This document shows, in pieces, positions 53,987-63,793 of a stretch of 64,000 nt of DNA; the first letter of the stretch is position 1, and every line of letters starts with the position of its first letter. The DNA is from Methyloversatilis universalis EHg5 (GTDB lineage: Bacteria; Pseudomonadota; Gammaproteobacteria; Burkholderiales; Rhodocyclaceae). The notes under the pieces are model-generated. The model saw only the letters and a program-made list of their open reading frames with translations. It made no database searches and was not told the origin of the DNA. The stretch is from contig NZ_KB900539.1 of NCBI RefSeq assembly GCF_000378945.1, forward strand, positions 1,652,527 through 1,716,526. The letters run 5' to 3'. The translations under genes were made by a program, and so were the position numbers.

Positions 53987-55239
53987 TGAGCGAACCGTCT
54001 TCCGCCATCGTCCGTCGCCTGACCCGCACCGTGCGGGTGGGCGATGTGGTGATCGGCTCGGCCGCGCCGGTGGTGGTGCAGTCGATGACCAATACCGACA
54101 CCGAGGACCACATTTCCACCGCCATCCAGGTGGCGCAGCTGGCCCGGGCCGGCTCGGAAATCGTGCGCATCACGGTCAATACGATGGAAGCAGCGGCGGC
54201 CGTGCCCAGGGTGCGCGAGCAGCTGCTGAAAATGAATGTGGATGTGCCGCTGGTCGGCGATTTCCATTTCAACGGTCACAAGCTGCTGCGCGAGCATCCG
54301 GCCTGCGCCGAGGCGCTGGATAAACTGCGCATCAATCCGGGCAATGTGGGCAAGGGCAGCAAGCGTGACGAACAGTACGCCGCGCTGATCGAAACCGCCT
54401 GCCGTTACGACAAGCCGGTGCGCATCGGCGTGAACTGGGGCAGTCTGGATCAGGCGCTGCTCGCCCGCGTGATGGACGAGAACGCGCGCCGGGCGCAGCC
54501 CAAGGACGCGATCGAGGTGATGCGCGAAGCGATGGTCACCTCTGCGCTGGAAAGTGCTGCGCAGGCGGTTGAATGGGGCCTGTCGCCGGAGAAGATCATC
54601 CTGTCGTGCAAGGTGAGCGGCGTGCAGGATCTGATCGCCATCTACGCCGAACTGGCCAAGCGCTGTGATTACCCGCTGCACCTGGGTCTGACCGAAGCCG
54701 GCATGGGTTCGAAGGGTATCGTGGCGTCGACCGCGGCGATGTCGGTGCTGCTGCAGCAGGGCATCGGCGACACCATCCGCGTGTCGCTGACGCCGGAGCC
54801 GAACGGCGACCGCACGAAAGAAGTAATCGTTGCCCAGGAAATGCTGCAGACCATGGGTCTGCGCGCTTTCACGCCCATGGTTGCCGCCTGCCCGGGGTGC
54901 GGTCGCACCACCTCGACCTTCTTCCAGGAACTGGCCGCCGACATCCAGACCTATGTGCGCGACAAGATGCCGGAGTGGAAGACGCATTACGACGGCGTCG
55001 AGCGCATGACGCTGGCCGTAATGGGCTGTGTCGTGAATGGCCCGGGCGAAAGCAAGCACGCCAACATCGGCATTTCGCTGCCGGGCACCGGCGAGACACC
55101 TGTGGCACCGGTGTTCGAGGACGGCGAGAAGACCGTCACGCTGAAGGGTGACAACATTGCCGCCGAGTTCCGCGGCATCGTCGACGCCTACGTGGCCCGC
55201 ACCTACACCAAGAAAATCGCCGGCAGCACCGGCGTCTGA
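53983..55239 (+). CDS. ispG: 4-hydroxy-3-methylbut-2-en-1-yl diphosphate synthase
   Basis: Iron-sulfur enzyme of the MEP isoprenoid pathway, converting MEcPP to HMBPP. It has 418 residues, longer than E. coli (372). The TIM-barrel starts [24 protein letters not shown] split at the dehydration site; RINPGNVG is conserved. Cluster cysteines are in ACPGCGRTT and GCVVNGPGE. It uses ATG at 53983, overlapping the rodZ stop. The next gene, hisS, starts 10 bases later. Confidence 0.96.
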   Translation: MMSEPSSAIVRRLTRTVRVGDVVIGSAAPVVVQSMTNTDTEDHISTAIQVAQLARAGSEIVRITVNTMEAAAAVPRVREQLLKMNVDVPLVGDFHFNGHKLLREHPACAEALDKLRINPGNVGKGSKRDEQYAALIETACRYDKPVRIGVNWGSLDQALLARVMDENARRAQPKDAIEVMREAMVTSALESAAQAVEWGLSPEKIILSCKVSGVQDLIAIYAELAKRCDYPLHLGLTEAGMGSKGIVASTAAMSVLLQQGIGDTIRVSLTPEPNGDRTKEVIVAQEMLQTMGLRAFTPMVAACPGCGRTTSTFFQELAADIQTYVRDKMPEWKTHYDGVERMTLAVMGCVVNGPGESKHANIGISLPGTGETPVAPVFEDGEKTVTLKGDNIAAEFRGIVDAYVARTYTKKIAGSTGV

Positions 55240-55249
55240 ACGAAGAACA

Positions 55250-56563
55250 ATGAGCAAACTGCAAGCCGTTCGCGGCATGAACGACATCCTGCCGGACGAG
55301 GCGGAGCGCTGGGAAGCATTCGAAACCATCGTGCGCGACTGGCTGCGCGGCTACGGCTACCGGCCGATCCGCATGCCACTGCTGGAGCACACGCCGCTGT
55401 TCAAGCGCGCGATCGGTGAAGTGACCGACATCGTCGAGAAGGAAATGTATTCCTTCGAAGACGCGCTCAATGGCGAGAACCTGACGCTGCGCCCGGAAGG
55501 CACCGCCTCCTGCGTGCGCGCGGTGACCGAACACAATCTGCTGTACGACAGCCCGCGCAAGCTCTGGTACATGGGACCGATGTTCCGCCACGAGCGTCCG
55601 CAGAAGGGCCGCTACCGCCAGTTCCATCAGGTCGGCGTGGAAGCGCTGGGCTATGCCGGGCCGGACATCGACGCCGAGCTCATCATCATGTGCCAGCGCC
55701 TGTGGGACGACCTCGGCCTGATGGGCATCCGGCTCGAAATCAATTCGCTCGGTTCGCCGGAAGAGCGGCTCAAGCACCGCGCCGAACTGATCGCCTATTT
55801 CGAGGCGCACCAGGACCAGCTGGACGAAGACGCGAAGCGCCGTCTGCACAGCAATCCGTTGCGCATTCTCGATACCAAGAACCCGGCCATGCAGGCGCTG
55901 GTCGAAGCGGCGCCGAAGCTGTCCGATTATCTGGGCGAGGAATCGCTGGCGCACTTCAACGCCATCCAGGACACGCTGCGCGCGGCCAACATCGCCTTCC
56001 GCATCAACCCGCGCCTGGTGCGCGGGCTGGACTACTACAACCTCACCGTGTTCGAGTGGGTGACCGACCAGCTTGGCGCACAGGGCACGGTGTGCGCCGG
56101 CGGTCGCTACGACGGCCTGATCGCCCAGCTGGGTGGCAAGCCTGCACCGGCCGCCGGTTTCGCAATGGGCATCGAACGGCTGATGGCGCTGTGGGACGCG
56201 GGTGAAGCCGATGCGCTGGTCGAGCGGGTGGAGGCCTACATCGTGCATTCGGGCACTGGCGCACAGGCGGCCGCCTTCGCGCTGGCCGAGCGTCTGCGCG
56301 ACGGCGGCTTCGCGACGCTGATGCACTGCGGTGGCGGCAGCTTCAAGTCGCAGATGAAGCGCGCCGACGCTTCCGGTGCCATGGTGGCGCTCATCCTGGG
56401 TGAGGATGAGGTGGCTGCGGGTGAGGTCACTTTCAAGCCGCTGCGTGGCGGTGAGCAGATGCGCATCAGTGCCGACGACGTGGGCGAGCATCTGGCGGCC
56501 ATGCTGCTCGGTGGCTACGGCAGCGACGAAGACGACACCCTTCAACAAACCGACTTTCAATAA
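55250..56563 (+). CDS. hisS: Histidyl-tRNA synthetase
   Basis: Class II aminoacyl-tRNA synthetase of 437 residues. Motif 1-3 are seen around [10 protein letters not shown], the [16 protein letters not shown] motif 2, and GGRYDGL with [11 protein letters not shown] motif 3. The histidine-specific [15 protein letters not shown] is present. The C-terminal anticodon-binding domain spans about 335-430. The tail [14 protein letters not shown] is short and acidic. Charges tRNA-His. Confidence 0.97.
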   Translation: MSKLQAVRGMNDILPDEAERWEAFETIVRDWLRGYGYRPIRMPLLEHTPLFKRAIGEVTDIVEKEMYSFEDALNGENLTLRPEGTASCVRAVTEHNLLYDSPRKLWYMGPMFRHERPQKGRYRQFHQVGVEALGYAGPDIDAELIIMCQRLWDDLGLMGIRLEINSLGSPEERLKHRAELIAYFEAHQDQLDEDAKRRLHSNPLRILDTKNPAMQALVEAAPKLSDYLGEESLAHFNAIQDTLRAANIAFRINPRLVRGLDYYNLTVFEWVTDQLGAQGTVCAGGRYDGLIAQLGGKPAPAAGFAMGIERLMALWDAGEADALVERVEAYIVHSGTGAQAAAFALAERLRDGGFATLMHCGGGSFKSQMKRADASGAMVALILGEDEVAAGEVTFKPLRGGEQMRISADDVGEHLAAMLLGGYGSDEDDTLQQTDFQ

Positions 56564-56590
56564 CCGGTCAAACCGGCAGGAGCCAAGAAC

Positions 56591-57265
56591 ATGGCAGCAC
56601 TCGATCTGGAAGAACAGGAACAGCTTTCCGCCATCAAGTCCTGGTGGAACCAGTGGGGCAATGCCATCACCTGGCTGGTGATCGCGGTGTCTGCGGTCAT
56701 CATCGGCCAGCAGGGCTGGAACTGGTACCAGCGTGATCAGTCGGTCAAGGCCAGCGCGATCTATGACGTGCTGCAGGAGGCGGCGCTGGGCGGCGATCTG
56801 AAAAAGACCCGCGAAGCGGCGGCCGAACTGACCGAACATTTCCCGGGTACCCAGTACGCGGCGCTCGGCGCGCTGCTGTCGGCCAAGATTCACGCCGAGA
56901 ACAACGACACCCAGACCGCCCGCGCCCAGCTCGAATGGGTGAAGGACAAGGCGGCCGAAGACGTGGTGCGCGATCTGGCCCGGCTGCGGCTGGCCTATGT
57001 GCTGATCGAGGAACAGAAGTTCGATGACGCCGCCAAGCTGCTCGACGGCAAGGCCGAAGCGTCGCTGGAAGCCCGCTTCCTGGAGGCGCGCGGTGACCTG
57101 CACCTGATGCGCGACCAGCGCGACGAGGCGCGTGCCGCCTACCAGGCTGCATTGACCCGGATCGATGAGTCGGTCAAGGCCGGCGGCGACGCCGCTCGCA
57201 TCGCCCAGCAGGGCATCCGCAGCGTGGTCGAAATCAAGCTCGACGCGGTCGGAGGCAAGCAGTGA
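56591..57265 (+). CDS. yfgM: YfgM-like TPR membrane protein (ancillary SecYEG factor)
   Basis: A 224-residue bitopic protein with one helix (AITWLVIAVSAVIIGQQGW) after a short cytoplasmic start, then a TPR-like periplasmic domain (YAALGALLSAKIHAEN, ARLRLAYVLIEEQKFDDAAKLL). In E. coli YfgM works with PpiD near SecYEG. The hisS-yfgM-bamB-der order is conserved. A GGAG-like site precedes the ATG; its stop overlaps the bamB start (GTGA). Confidence 0.92.
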   Translation: MAALDLEEQEQLSAIKSWWNQWGNAITWLVIAVSAVIIGQQGWNWYQRDQSVKASAIYDVLQEAALGGDLKKTREAAAELTEHFPGTQYAALGALLSAKIHAENNDTQTARAQLEWVKDKAAEDVVRDLARLRLAYVLIEEQKFDDAAKLLDGKAEASLEARFLEARGDLHLMRDQRDEARAAYQAALTRIDESVKAGGDAARIAQQGIRSVVEIKLDAVGGKQ

Positions 57266-58407
57266 AAAGATTTCCGGCCCTGATTCTGGTTGCCGCTCTG
57301 AGCTCGGGCTGCTCCTCGCTTTCGCTCGACAGCCTGAATCCGTTCAGCGGCTCGAGCAAGGCCAAGGTGCCGCCGCTGGGCGTCATCAAGCCGACGGCCC
57401 AGCTGGCCGACGTGTGGCGCTACGGGGTGGGTCAGTCGGAGAACTTCGTGTTCGTGCCGGCGGTGGTCGGCGGCACCGTGTACGCGGCTTCGCGTGACGG
57501 CGTGATCGCACGTCTGGACGACGGCCGCCTGATCTGGAAGATCAACGCCGGCAAGAGCCTGTCCGGCGGCGTGGGCGCCAGCGACAAGCTGCTGGCGGTC
57601 GGCACCGAGAAGGGCGAAGTGCTGGCTTTCGGCACCGACGGCAAGCCCTTGTGGCAGGCCACGGTGACGTCCGAAGTGCTGGCGCCGCCGGAAGTGTCGG
57701 ACGACATGGTGTTCGTGCGCAGCGCCGACAGCCGCATCCAGGCTTTTGCGGCGGCCGACGGCGCCCGCAAGTGGAATTACCAGCGCGCGAACCCGGCGCT
57801 CACGCTGCGCACCCACGCCGGCCTGATCAGCACGCCGTCGCTGGTGATTGCCGGCTTCCCGGGCGGCAAGCTGGTGGCGATCAACCGCAGCAACGGCTCG
57901 ACCATGTGGGAATCGAATGTCGCGCTGCCCAAAGGCGCGACCGAACTCGAGCGGATTGCCGACGTGACCAGTCCGCCGGTGCTGGCCGGGCGCGAAGTGT
58001 GCGCCGCAGCCTTTCAGGGCCGGGTGGCCTGCTTTGAACTGAGCAGTGGCAACGTGGTGTGGTCGCGTGACATTTCGAGCGGCGCCGGCATCGACGTCGA
58101 TACCCAGAATCTGTACATCAGCGACGACAAGGGCGCGGTGCACGCGCTGGATCGTGCCACCGGAGCCAGCCTGTGGAAGCAGGACAAGCTGGGCCGTCGC
58201 GGCCCCGGGCGCCCGCTGGCCGTGGGCGCCTATATTGCAGTGAGCGATGTGGAAGGTATCGTGCACCTTCTGCAGCGTGAGAATGGCGCTTTCGCCGCCC
58301 GCCTGAATGGCGACGGCAGCAGCATCGATGCGGCGATGCAGGCCTATGGCCGTGCTTTCATCGCCCAGACCCGGGCCGGCGGCGTGCGCGCGCTGTCCGC
58401 CCGCTGA
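57262..58407 (+). CDS. bamB: Outer membrane assembly lipoprotein BamB
   Basis: Lipoprotein of the BAM complex, 381 residues, with signal and lipobox (LSSGC). The rest is a PQQ-like eight-bladed propeller: repeats such as GGTVYAASRDGVIARLDDGRLIWK and DKLLAVGTEKGEVLAFGTDGKPLWQ share the VYA..DG.A.D...G...W pattern. It scaffolds BamA for beta-barrel insertion. GTG start overlaps yfgM; 9 bases separate its stop from der. Confidence 0.96.
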   Translation: MKRFPALILVAALSSGCSSLSLDSLNPFSGSSKAKVPPLGVIKPTAQLADVWRYGVGQSENFVFVPAVVGGTVYAASRDGVIARLDDGRLIWKINAGKSLSGGVGASDKLLAVGTEKGEVLAFGTDGKPLWQATVTSEVLAPPEVSDDMVFVRSADSRIQAFAAADGARKWNYQRANPALTLRTHAGLISTPSLVIAGFPGGKLVAINRSNGSTMWESNVALPKGATELERIADVTSPPVLAGREVCAAAFQGRVACFELSSGNVVWSRDISSGAGIDVDTQNLYISDDKGAVHALDRATGASLWKQDKLGRRGPGRPLAVGAYIAVSDVEGIVHLLQRENGAFAARLNGDGSSIDAAMQAYGRAFIAQTRAGGVRALSAR

Positions 58408-58416
58408 GGATTACTC

Positions 58417-59745
58417 TTGAAGCCTGTTCTGGTACTCGTCGGACGCCCCAATGTGGGCAAGTCCACCCTGTTCAACCGTCTGACCAAGACGCGTGATGCG
58501 CTGGTGGCCGATTTCCCCGGCCTCACGCGCGACCGTCACTACGGCAACGGCCGTCTGGGCGACCGGCCTTTCCTGGTGGTCGATACCGGTGGCTTCGAGC
58601 CGACCGCACGCGACGGCATCATGGTGGAAATGGCGCAGCAGGCGGAACAGGCGATCGCCGAAGCCGACGTGCTGGTGTTCATCGTCGATGGTCGCGCCGG
58701 TCTGACCGCGCACGACCGCGAAATCGCGGCCCGGCTGCGCCGTGCCGGCAAGCCGCTGGTGCTGGCGGTCAATAAGGCCGAAGGCATGCGGCGCGAAATC
58801 GTTGCCGCCGAGTTCCACGAACTCGGTCTGGGTGACATTCACGTCATTTCGTCGGCCCACGGCGAAGGTGTGCGCAATCTGGTCGAAGAGTGCCTGGCAC
58901 CCTTCCCGCTCGATCCGGAGGACGAGGAAGATCTGCGCGGCCCGAAGATCGCGGTGGCCGGCCGGCCGAACGTCGGCAAGTCCACGCTCATCAACGCGCT
59001 GCTCGGTGAAGAGCGCGTGATCGCCTTTGATCAGGCCGGCACCACCCGCGACGCGATCAGCATTCCGTTCGAGCGCGGCGGCAAGGAATACACGCTGATC
59101 GACACCGCCGGCCTGCGCCGCAAGGGCAGGGTGTTCGAATCGATCGAGAAGTTTTCGGTCATCAAGACGGTGCAGGCGATCGAGCAGTCCAACATCTGCA
59201 TTCTGGTGCTGGATGCCACCCAGGAGGTGTCGGATCAGGACGCACACATCGGCGGTTTCATCGTCGAGAGCGGCCGTGCGCTGGTGCTGGTGATCAACAA
59301 GTGGGACGCGGTCGACAGCTACCGCCGGGAAATCTTCAAGCGCGAAGTGGCGCGCAAGCTGAGCTTCCTCGGTTTTGCCCGTCAGCTCTACATTTCGGCG
59401 CTGGAAGGGCAGGGCGTCAGCGGCATTTTCGGCGCGGTTGATGGCGCCTACGCCGCAGCCATGATCAAGCTGCCAACGCCGCGTCTGACGCGCGCGCTGC
59501 AGGCGGCGGTCGAGAAGCAGGCGCCCCCCAAGCACGGCCTGTTCCGGCCCAAGATGCGCTACGCCCACCAGGGTGGCATGAACCCGCCGGTCATCGTGAT
59601 TCACGGCACTGCGCTGGAACATGTTTCAGACAGTTACCGTCGCTTCCTGGAACGCCACTTCCTGGAAACATTCAAACTTCAGGGTACGCCCCTGAGAGTG
59701 CAATTCCGTACCGCGCACAATCCGTTCGCGGCGCGCGACAAATAG
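58417..59745 (+). CDS. der: Ribosome-associated GTPase Der (EngA)
   Basis: Double GTPase for 50S subunit maturation, 442 residues. The first G domain has [18 protein letters not shown] and NKAE; the second has [19 protein letters not shown] and NKWD. A C-terminal KH-like domain (about 355-442) ends the protein ([22 protein letters not shown]). The start is TTG at 58417, giving [14 protein letters not shown], preceded by GAGGA. Confidence 0.97.
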   Translation: MKPVLVLVGRPNVGKSTLFNRLTKTRDALVADFPGLTRDRHYGNGRLGDRPFLVVDTGGFEPTARDGIMVEMAQQAEQAIAEADVLVFIVDGRAGLTAHDREIAARLRRAGKPLVLAVNKAEGMRREIVAAEFHELGLGDIHVISSAHGEGVRNLVEECLAPFPLDPEDEEDLRGPKIAVAGRPNVGKSTLINALLGEERVIAFDQAGTTRDAISIPFERGGKEYTLIDTAGLRRKGRVFESIEKFSVIKTVQAIEQSNICILVLDATQEVSDQDAHIGGFIVESGRALVLVINKWDAVDSYRREIFKREVARKLSFLGFARQLYISALEGQGVSGIFGAVDGAYAAAMIKLPTPRLTRALQAAVEKQAPPKHGLFRPKMRYAHQGGMNPPVIVIHGTALEHVSDSYRRFLERHFLETFKLQGTPLRVQFRTAHNPFAARDK

Positions 59746-59847
59746 GTCCGCATGCACGGGATCGAAAGCATGGCGCGCCGTGTCCGAAGCTGCGGTGCAT
59801 CAGAAAATCCAGTACAGTTAAATTTCAAATAAACAAGAGGTGTTCCC

Positions 59848-60087
59848 ATGAGCAACAAAGGGCAAATGCTACAAGACCCCTTCCTCAACACCCTGCGCCG
59901 CGAACACGTTCCGGTTGCCATCTATCTCGTCAACGGCATCAAGCTCCAGGGCCAGATCGAATCGTTCGACCAGTACGTCGTGCTGCTGAAGAACACCGTG
60001 ACCCAGATGGTGTACAAGCACGCCATCTCGACCGTCGTGCCGGCCCGCCCGGTCAACATCCAGCACGAGCAGGGCGAGGGCAGTTGA
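59848..60087 (+). CDS. hfq: RNA chaperone Hfq
   Basis: Sm-like hexameric RNA chaperone of 79 residues. [21 protein letters not shown] opens as in other Hfq proteins; the Sm1 motif [22 protein letters not shown] and Sm2 [13 protein letters not shown] are complete. AGAGGTG precedes the ATG. It mediates small RNA action, so any sRNA here (see 11955-12045) would be a potential client. Upstream of hflX by 36 bases. Confidence 0.99.
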   Translation: MSNKGQMLQDPFLNTLRREHVPVAIYLVNGIKLQGQIESFDQYVVLLKNTVTQMVYKHAISTVVPARPVNIQHEQGEGS

Positions 60088-60123
60088 GCCTGCGCCGGTC
60101 TTCCGTCATGAAAGCCCCCGCGG

Positions 60124-61389
60124 ATGTTTGATCGTCCGTCGGGCGGGGAACGCGCGGTCATCGTCCAGCTCGATCTGGGTGCGGGCGACTACGAGAATCG
60201 TCTCGACGAATTCACGTTGCTGGTGCGCAGCGCGGGCGCTGAACCGGTTGCACGGGTCGGTGGCCGCAGGCAGTCGCCGGATCCAGCCACTTTTGCCGGC
60301 AAGGGCAAGGTGGCCGAAATTCTCGATCTGGCGAATGCCGGCGAGGCCGACATCGTGCTGTTCAACCATGAACTGTCGCCGGCTCAGCAGCGCAATCTCG
60401 AACGCGCGCTGCAGCGCCGGGTGGTCGACCGCAATGCACTCATCCTCGACATCTTTGCGCTGAGGGCACGCAGTCACGAAGGCAAGCTGCAGGTCGAACT
60501 GGCCCAGCTCGAACATCTGTCCACCCGGCTGGTGCGTGGTTGGACTCACCTTGAGCGGCAGAAGGGCGGCATCGGTCTGCGTGGCCCGGGTGAAACCCAG
60601 CTCGAAACCGACCGCCGGCTGCTCGGCGTGCGCGTGAAGGCGCTCAAGGAGCGTCTGGCCAAGGTCGAGCGGCAGCGCGGCGTACGCCGCAAGTCGCGTG
60701 AGCGTCGTGCCACGCCGGTGGTGGCGCTGGTGGGCTATACCAATGCGGGCAAGTCCACGCTGTTCAATGCGCTGACCAAGGCCGGCACTTACGCGGCCGA
60801 CCAGTTGTTCGCCACGCTGGACACGACGTCCCGCCAGCTCTATCTGGGCGAGTTCGGTCAGGTCGTGCTGTCGGACACCGTGGGTTTCATTCGCGATCTG
60901 CCCCACACGCTGGTGGCCGCCTTCCATGCCACGCTGGAAGAAACTGCCGGCGCCGATCTGCTGCTGCACGTGATCGATGCTTCGGCGCCCGACCGCGACG
61001 CGCAGATCGAGGCAGTCGATCGCGTGCTGGCGGAAGTCGGCGCCGATGCTGTGCCGCAGATACGCGTGCTGAACAAGATAGATCTGATGCCGGCGCTGGC
61101 GCCCGGAGCCGATGCGGGGGGCTGTGATACGATCCAGACCGCTCGCGTGAGTGCCCGTACCGGCGCGGGTCTGGCCGGATTGCGTGCGGCGGTCGCGCAA
61201 CGGCTGGTCGACGAAAAAGCCGCTGCCGCGCTGCGCAGACCGCCGAATGACGATCCGCGTGGCCTGCAGCTGGAACCCTCGGCCGATAGCGCACTCAGAG
61301 CCATCGCGACACCGGAAGCGGACGACGCCGGTGCATCCGGCGCCGACGAGGTGCCGCATGATCCTTCCATCCTTACCTATCCAGTCTGA
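60124..61389 (+). CDS. hflX: Ribosome-binding GTPase HflX
   Basis: GTPase of 421 residues that splits stalled ribosomes under stress. An N-terminal domain with NHELSPAQQRNLERAL and GGIGLRGPGETQLETDRR precedes the G domain: GYTNAGKSTLFNAL, DTVGFIRDLPHTL and NKIDLM. The C-terminal extension is acidic. No ribosome site is visible. It follows hfq and precedes hflK, the conserved hfq-hflX-hflK-hflC order. Confidence 0.97.
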   Translation: MFDRPSGGERAVIVQLDLGAGDYENRLDEFTLLVRSAGAEPVARVGGRRQSPDPATFAGKGKVAEILDLANAGEADIVLFNHELSPAQQRNLERALQRRVVDRNALILDIFALRARSHEGKLQVELAQLEHLSTRLVRGWTHLERQKGGIGLRGPGETQLETDRRLLGVRVKALKERLAKVERQRGVRRKSRERRATPVVALVGYTNAGKSTLFNALTKAGTYAADQLFATLDTTSRQLYLGEFGQVVLSDTVGFIRDLPHTLVAAFHATLEETAGADLLLHVIDASAPDRDAQIEAVDRVLAEVGADAVPQIRVLNKIDLMPALAPGADAGGCDTIQTARVSARTGAGLAGLRAAVAQRLVDEKAAAALRRPPNDDPRGLQLEPSADSALRAIATPEADDAGASGADEVPHDPSILTYPV

Positions 61390-61409
61390 ACGTGCTCAAT
61401 GCGATCTTG

Positions 61410-62621
61410 ATGTCGCTGAACGATCCCCGCTGGGGCAATCAGGGCGGCAATGGCAACAAAGGCGGTAACCAGGGACCGCCCGATCTCGAAGATCTCTGGC
61501 GTGATTTCAACCGTCGACTGTCCGCGCTGTTCGGCGGCAAGTCCTCCGGTGACGGCGGCGGTGACAACCGCCCGCCGGTCGGTGCGCGCCAGTTCGGCGG
61601 CGGCATCGGCGTCATTCTCGGTCTGGTGCTCATCGTCTGGCTGGCCAGCGGCCTCTACATCGTGGATGCCAGCCAGCGCGGCGTGGTGCTGCGCTTCGGC
61701 AAGCTGCACGAAACCACCGAGCCCGGCCTGCAGTGGCGCCTGCCGTATCCGATCGATTCGCACGAGCTGGTCAATCTGACCGGTGTGCGCACGGTCGAGG
61801 TGGGCTATCGGGGCAGCGAGCGCAACAAGGTGCTGAACGAAGCGCTGATGCTCACCGATGACGAAAACATCATCAACATCCAGTTCGCGGTGCAGTACAT
61901 CCTGCGCGATCCGGTGCCCTATCTGTTCCAGAACCGGCTGCCGGAAGAAACCGTCGTGCACGCGGCGGAAACCGCGATGCGCGAGGTGGTCGGCAAGAGC
62001 AAGATGGACTTCGTGCTGTACGAAGGTCGCGAGCAGATCGCGGTTGATGCACAGCGCATCATGCAGCAGATCCTTGACCGCTATCAGACCGGCATACAGA
62101 TCAGCAAGCTGGTGCTGCAGAACGCACAGCCGCCCGAGCAAGTGCAGGCCGCCTTCGACGATGCAGTGAAGGCCGGTCAGGATCTGGAGCGTCAGAAAAA
62201 CGAAGGTGAGGCGTACAAGAACGACGTGCTGCCCAAGGCCCAGGGTACGGCTTCCCGACTGCTCGAAGAGGCGAATGGCTACAAGCAGCGCATCATCGCC
62301 AGCGCGGAAGGTGATGCCAGCCGCTTCAAGCAGGTGCTGAGCGAATACGTGAAGGCACCGGAAGTGACGCGCCAGCGCATGTACATCGACACCATGCAGC
62401 AGATCCTGACCAACACCAGCAAGGTGATGGTGGACACCAAGGGCAGTGGCAATCTGCTCTATCTGCCGCTGGACAAACTGATGCAGCACGCAGGCGGGCC
62501 GGCAGATGCTGCGGCCGCACGTCCGGCCGAGCCGGTCACCCTGCCGCCGCTGAACGAAGCACCGGTGTCCGATACGCGTGGCCGTGACGGTCTGCGTTCG
62601 CGCGATCGGGGAGAACGTTGA
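61410..62621 (+). CDS. hflK: FtsH protease modulator HflK
   Basis: SPFH-family inner-membrane protein, 403 residues, forming with HflC a cage around the FtsH protease. The start MSLNDPRWG is the family start; a GTG at 61392 is also in frame. A Gly/Asn-rich cytoplasmic stretch precedes one helix (GVILGLVLIVWLASGLYIV). The SPFH domain starts at VVLRFGKLHETTEPGLQWRLPYP. A coiled-coil region and a disordered C terminus follow. The stop overlaps the hflC start. Confidence 0.95.
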   Translation: MSLNDPRWGNQGGNGNKGGNQGPPDLEDLWRDFNRRLSALFGGKSSGDGGGDNRPPVGARQFGGGIGVILGLVLIVWLASGLYIVDASQRGVVLRFGKLHETTEPGLQWRLPYPIDSHELVNLTGVRTVEVGYRGSERNKVLNEALMLTDDENIINIQFAVQYILRDPVPYLFQNRLPEETVVHAAETAMREVVGKSKMDFVLYEGREQIAVDAQRIMQQILDRYQTGIQISKLVLQNAQPPEQVQAAFDDAVKAGQDLERQKNEGEAYKNDVLPKAQGTASRLLEEANGYKQRIIASAEGDASRFKQVLSEYVKAPEVTRQRMYIDTMQQILTNTSKVMVDTKGSGNLLYLPLDKLMQHAGGPADAAAARPAEPVTLPPLNEAPVSDTRGRDGLRSRDRGER

Positions 62622-63502
62622 TGAAGGAAAAGCTTCCGCTGATTCTGGGCGGCCTCATTCTGGCCGCGATAATCGCCTCGACCTCGCTGTTCACGGTCGA
62701 TCAGCGCCAGTACGCCATCGTTTTCCAGCTCGGTGAAGTGCGCAAGGTGATCGAGGATCCGGGCCTGCACTTCAAGTGGCCGCTGGTGCAGAACGTGCGC
62801 ATGTTCGACCGCCGCATCCTGACGCTGGACAGTGCCGATCCCGAGCGCTTCATCACGTCGGAAAAGAAGAACGTGCTGGTCGATCTGTTCGTGAAATGGC
62901 GCATCACCGACGTGAAGCAGTACTACGTGTCGGTGGGCGGCAACGAACGTCTGGCCGAAACCCGCCTGCTGCAGACGGTGAATGCCGGCCTGCGCGAGGA
63001 ATTCGGCCGCCGCACCGTGCATGAAGTGGTGTCCGGCGAGCGCGACAAGATCATGGAAGACATGCGCAGCAAGGCCAATGTCGATGCGGTCAAGATCGGC
63101 GTCGAGATCGTCGACGTGCGACTGAAGCGGGTCGATCTGCCGAGCGAAGTGTCGGAATCGGTCTATCGCCGCATGGAAGCCGAGCGCAAGCGGGTGGCCA
63201 ACGAACTGCGCTCGCTGGGTGCCGCCGAGGCGGAGAAGATCCGTGCCGACGCCGACCGCCAGCGTGAGGTCATCGTGGCCGAAGCCTATCGCGAGGCGCA
63301 GAAGATCAAGGGTGAAGGCGATGGGCGTGCGGCTGCCATCTATGGCGACGCTTTCGGCGCCAACCCCGAGTTCTATGCCTTTTACCGCAGCATGGACGCG
63401 TACCAGAAGAGCTTCCGCAGCAAGGGTGATGTGCTGGTGCTGGAACCGAATGCCGACTTCTTCCGCTACATGAAGGGCGGGCCGCGGCCGGCAGCCAAGT
63501 AA
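62621..63502 (+). CDS. hflC: FtsH protease modulator HflC
   Basis: SPFH partner of HflK, 293 residues. One N-terminal helix (LILGGLILAAIIASTSLFTV) is followed by QRQYAIVFQLGEVRKVIEDPG, the SPFH domain, the coiled coil (MEAERKRVANELRSLGAAEA) and the conserved KSFRSKGDVLVLEPNADFFRYM end. It limits FtsH access to membrane substrates. The ATG overlaps the hflK stop by one base. Confidence 0.96.
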   Translation: MKEKLPLILGGLILAAIIASTSLFTVDQRQYAIVFQLGEVRKVIEDPGLHFKWPLVQNVRMFDRRILTLDSADPERFITSEKKNVLVDLFVKWRITDVKQYYVSVGGNERLAETRLLQTVNAGLREEFGRRTVHEVVSGERDKIMEDMRSKANVDAVKIGVEIVDVRLKRVDLPSEVSESVYRRMEAERKRVANELRSLGAAEAEKIRADADRQREVIVAEAYREAQKIKGEGDGRAAAIYGDAFGANPEFYAFYRSMDAYQKSFRSKGDVLVLEPNADFFRYMKGGPRPAAK

Positions 63503-63574
63503 GTCATCGGGGCACGGCCCGCGGACGTGCGGTATAGTCCACGGGTTGTTCCTTCGGGAACCGTATTGAAGGCA

Positions 63575-63603
63575 ACAGCCCGCTCTGCGGGCTGTGCTTT
63601 TTT
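63575..63603 (+). terminator. Intrinsic terminator just before DUF2065
   Basis: Arms ACAGCCCGC and GCGGGCTGT around TCT, followed by GC and a run of six T. It ends four bases before the DUF2065 start codon. A GTTCC-TTCG-GGAAC hairpin lies just upstream (63547-63560 region), as does a -10-like TATAGT at 63533-63538. It ends the hflKC transcript or acts as an attenuator. Confidence 0.85.
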
Positions 63604-63607
63604 GTTG

Positions 63608-63793
63608 ATGGAATCAATACTGCTCGTAGCGGTGGGGCTCATGCTCGTGATCGAGGGTGTGCTCCCCTTTGTCGCGCCCAGACTGTGGCGCGACACCTTC
63701 CGGCGGGCGACCGAACTGGCTGATGGCCAGTTGCGTTTCGTCGGCCTGACTTCAATGATCATCGGTATCGCGCTGATCGCGCTGTTCAAGTAA
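63608..63793 (+). CDS. DUF2065 small membrane protein
   Basis: A 61-residue protein with two hydrophobic helices ([19 protein letters not shown] and [14 protein letters not shown]) and the family signature [21 protein letters not shown] with a following QLRFVGL. The function is unknown; the gene is conserved between hflC and hisZ or purA. No ribosome site precedes the ATG, because the terminator T tract occupies that place. The stop overlaps the hisZ ATG by one base. Confidence 0.88.
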   Translation: MESILLVAVGLMLVIEGVLPFVAPRLWRDTFRRATELADGQLRFVGLTSMIIGIALIALFK

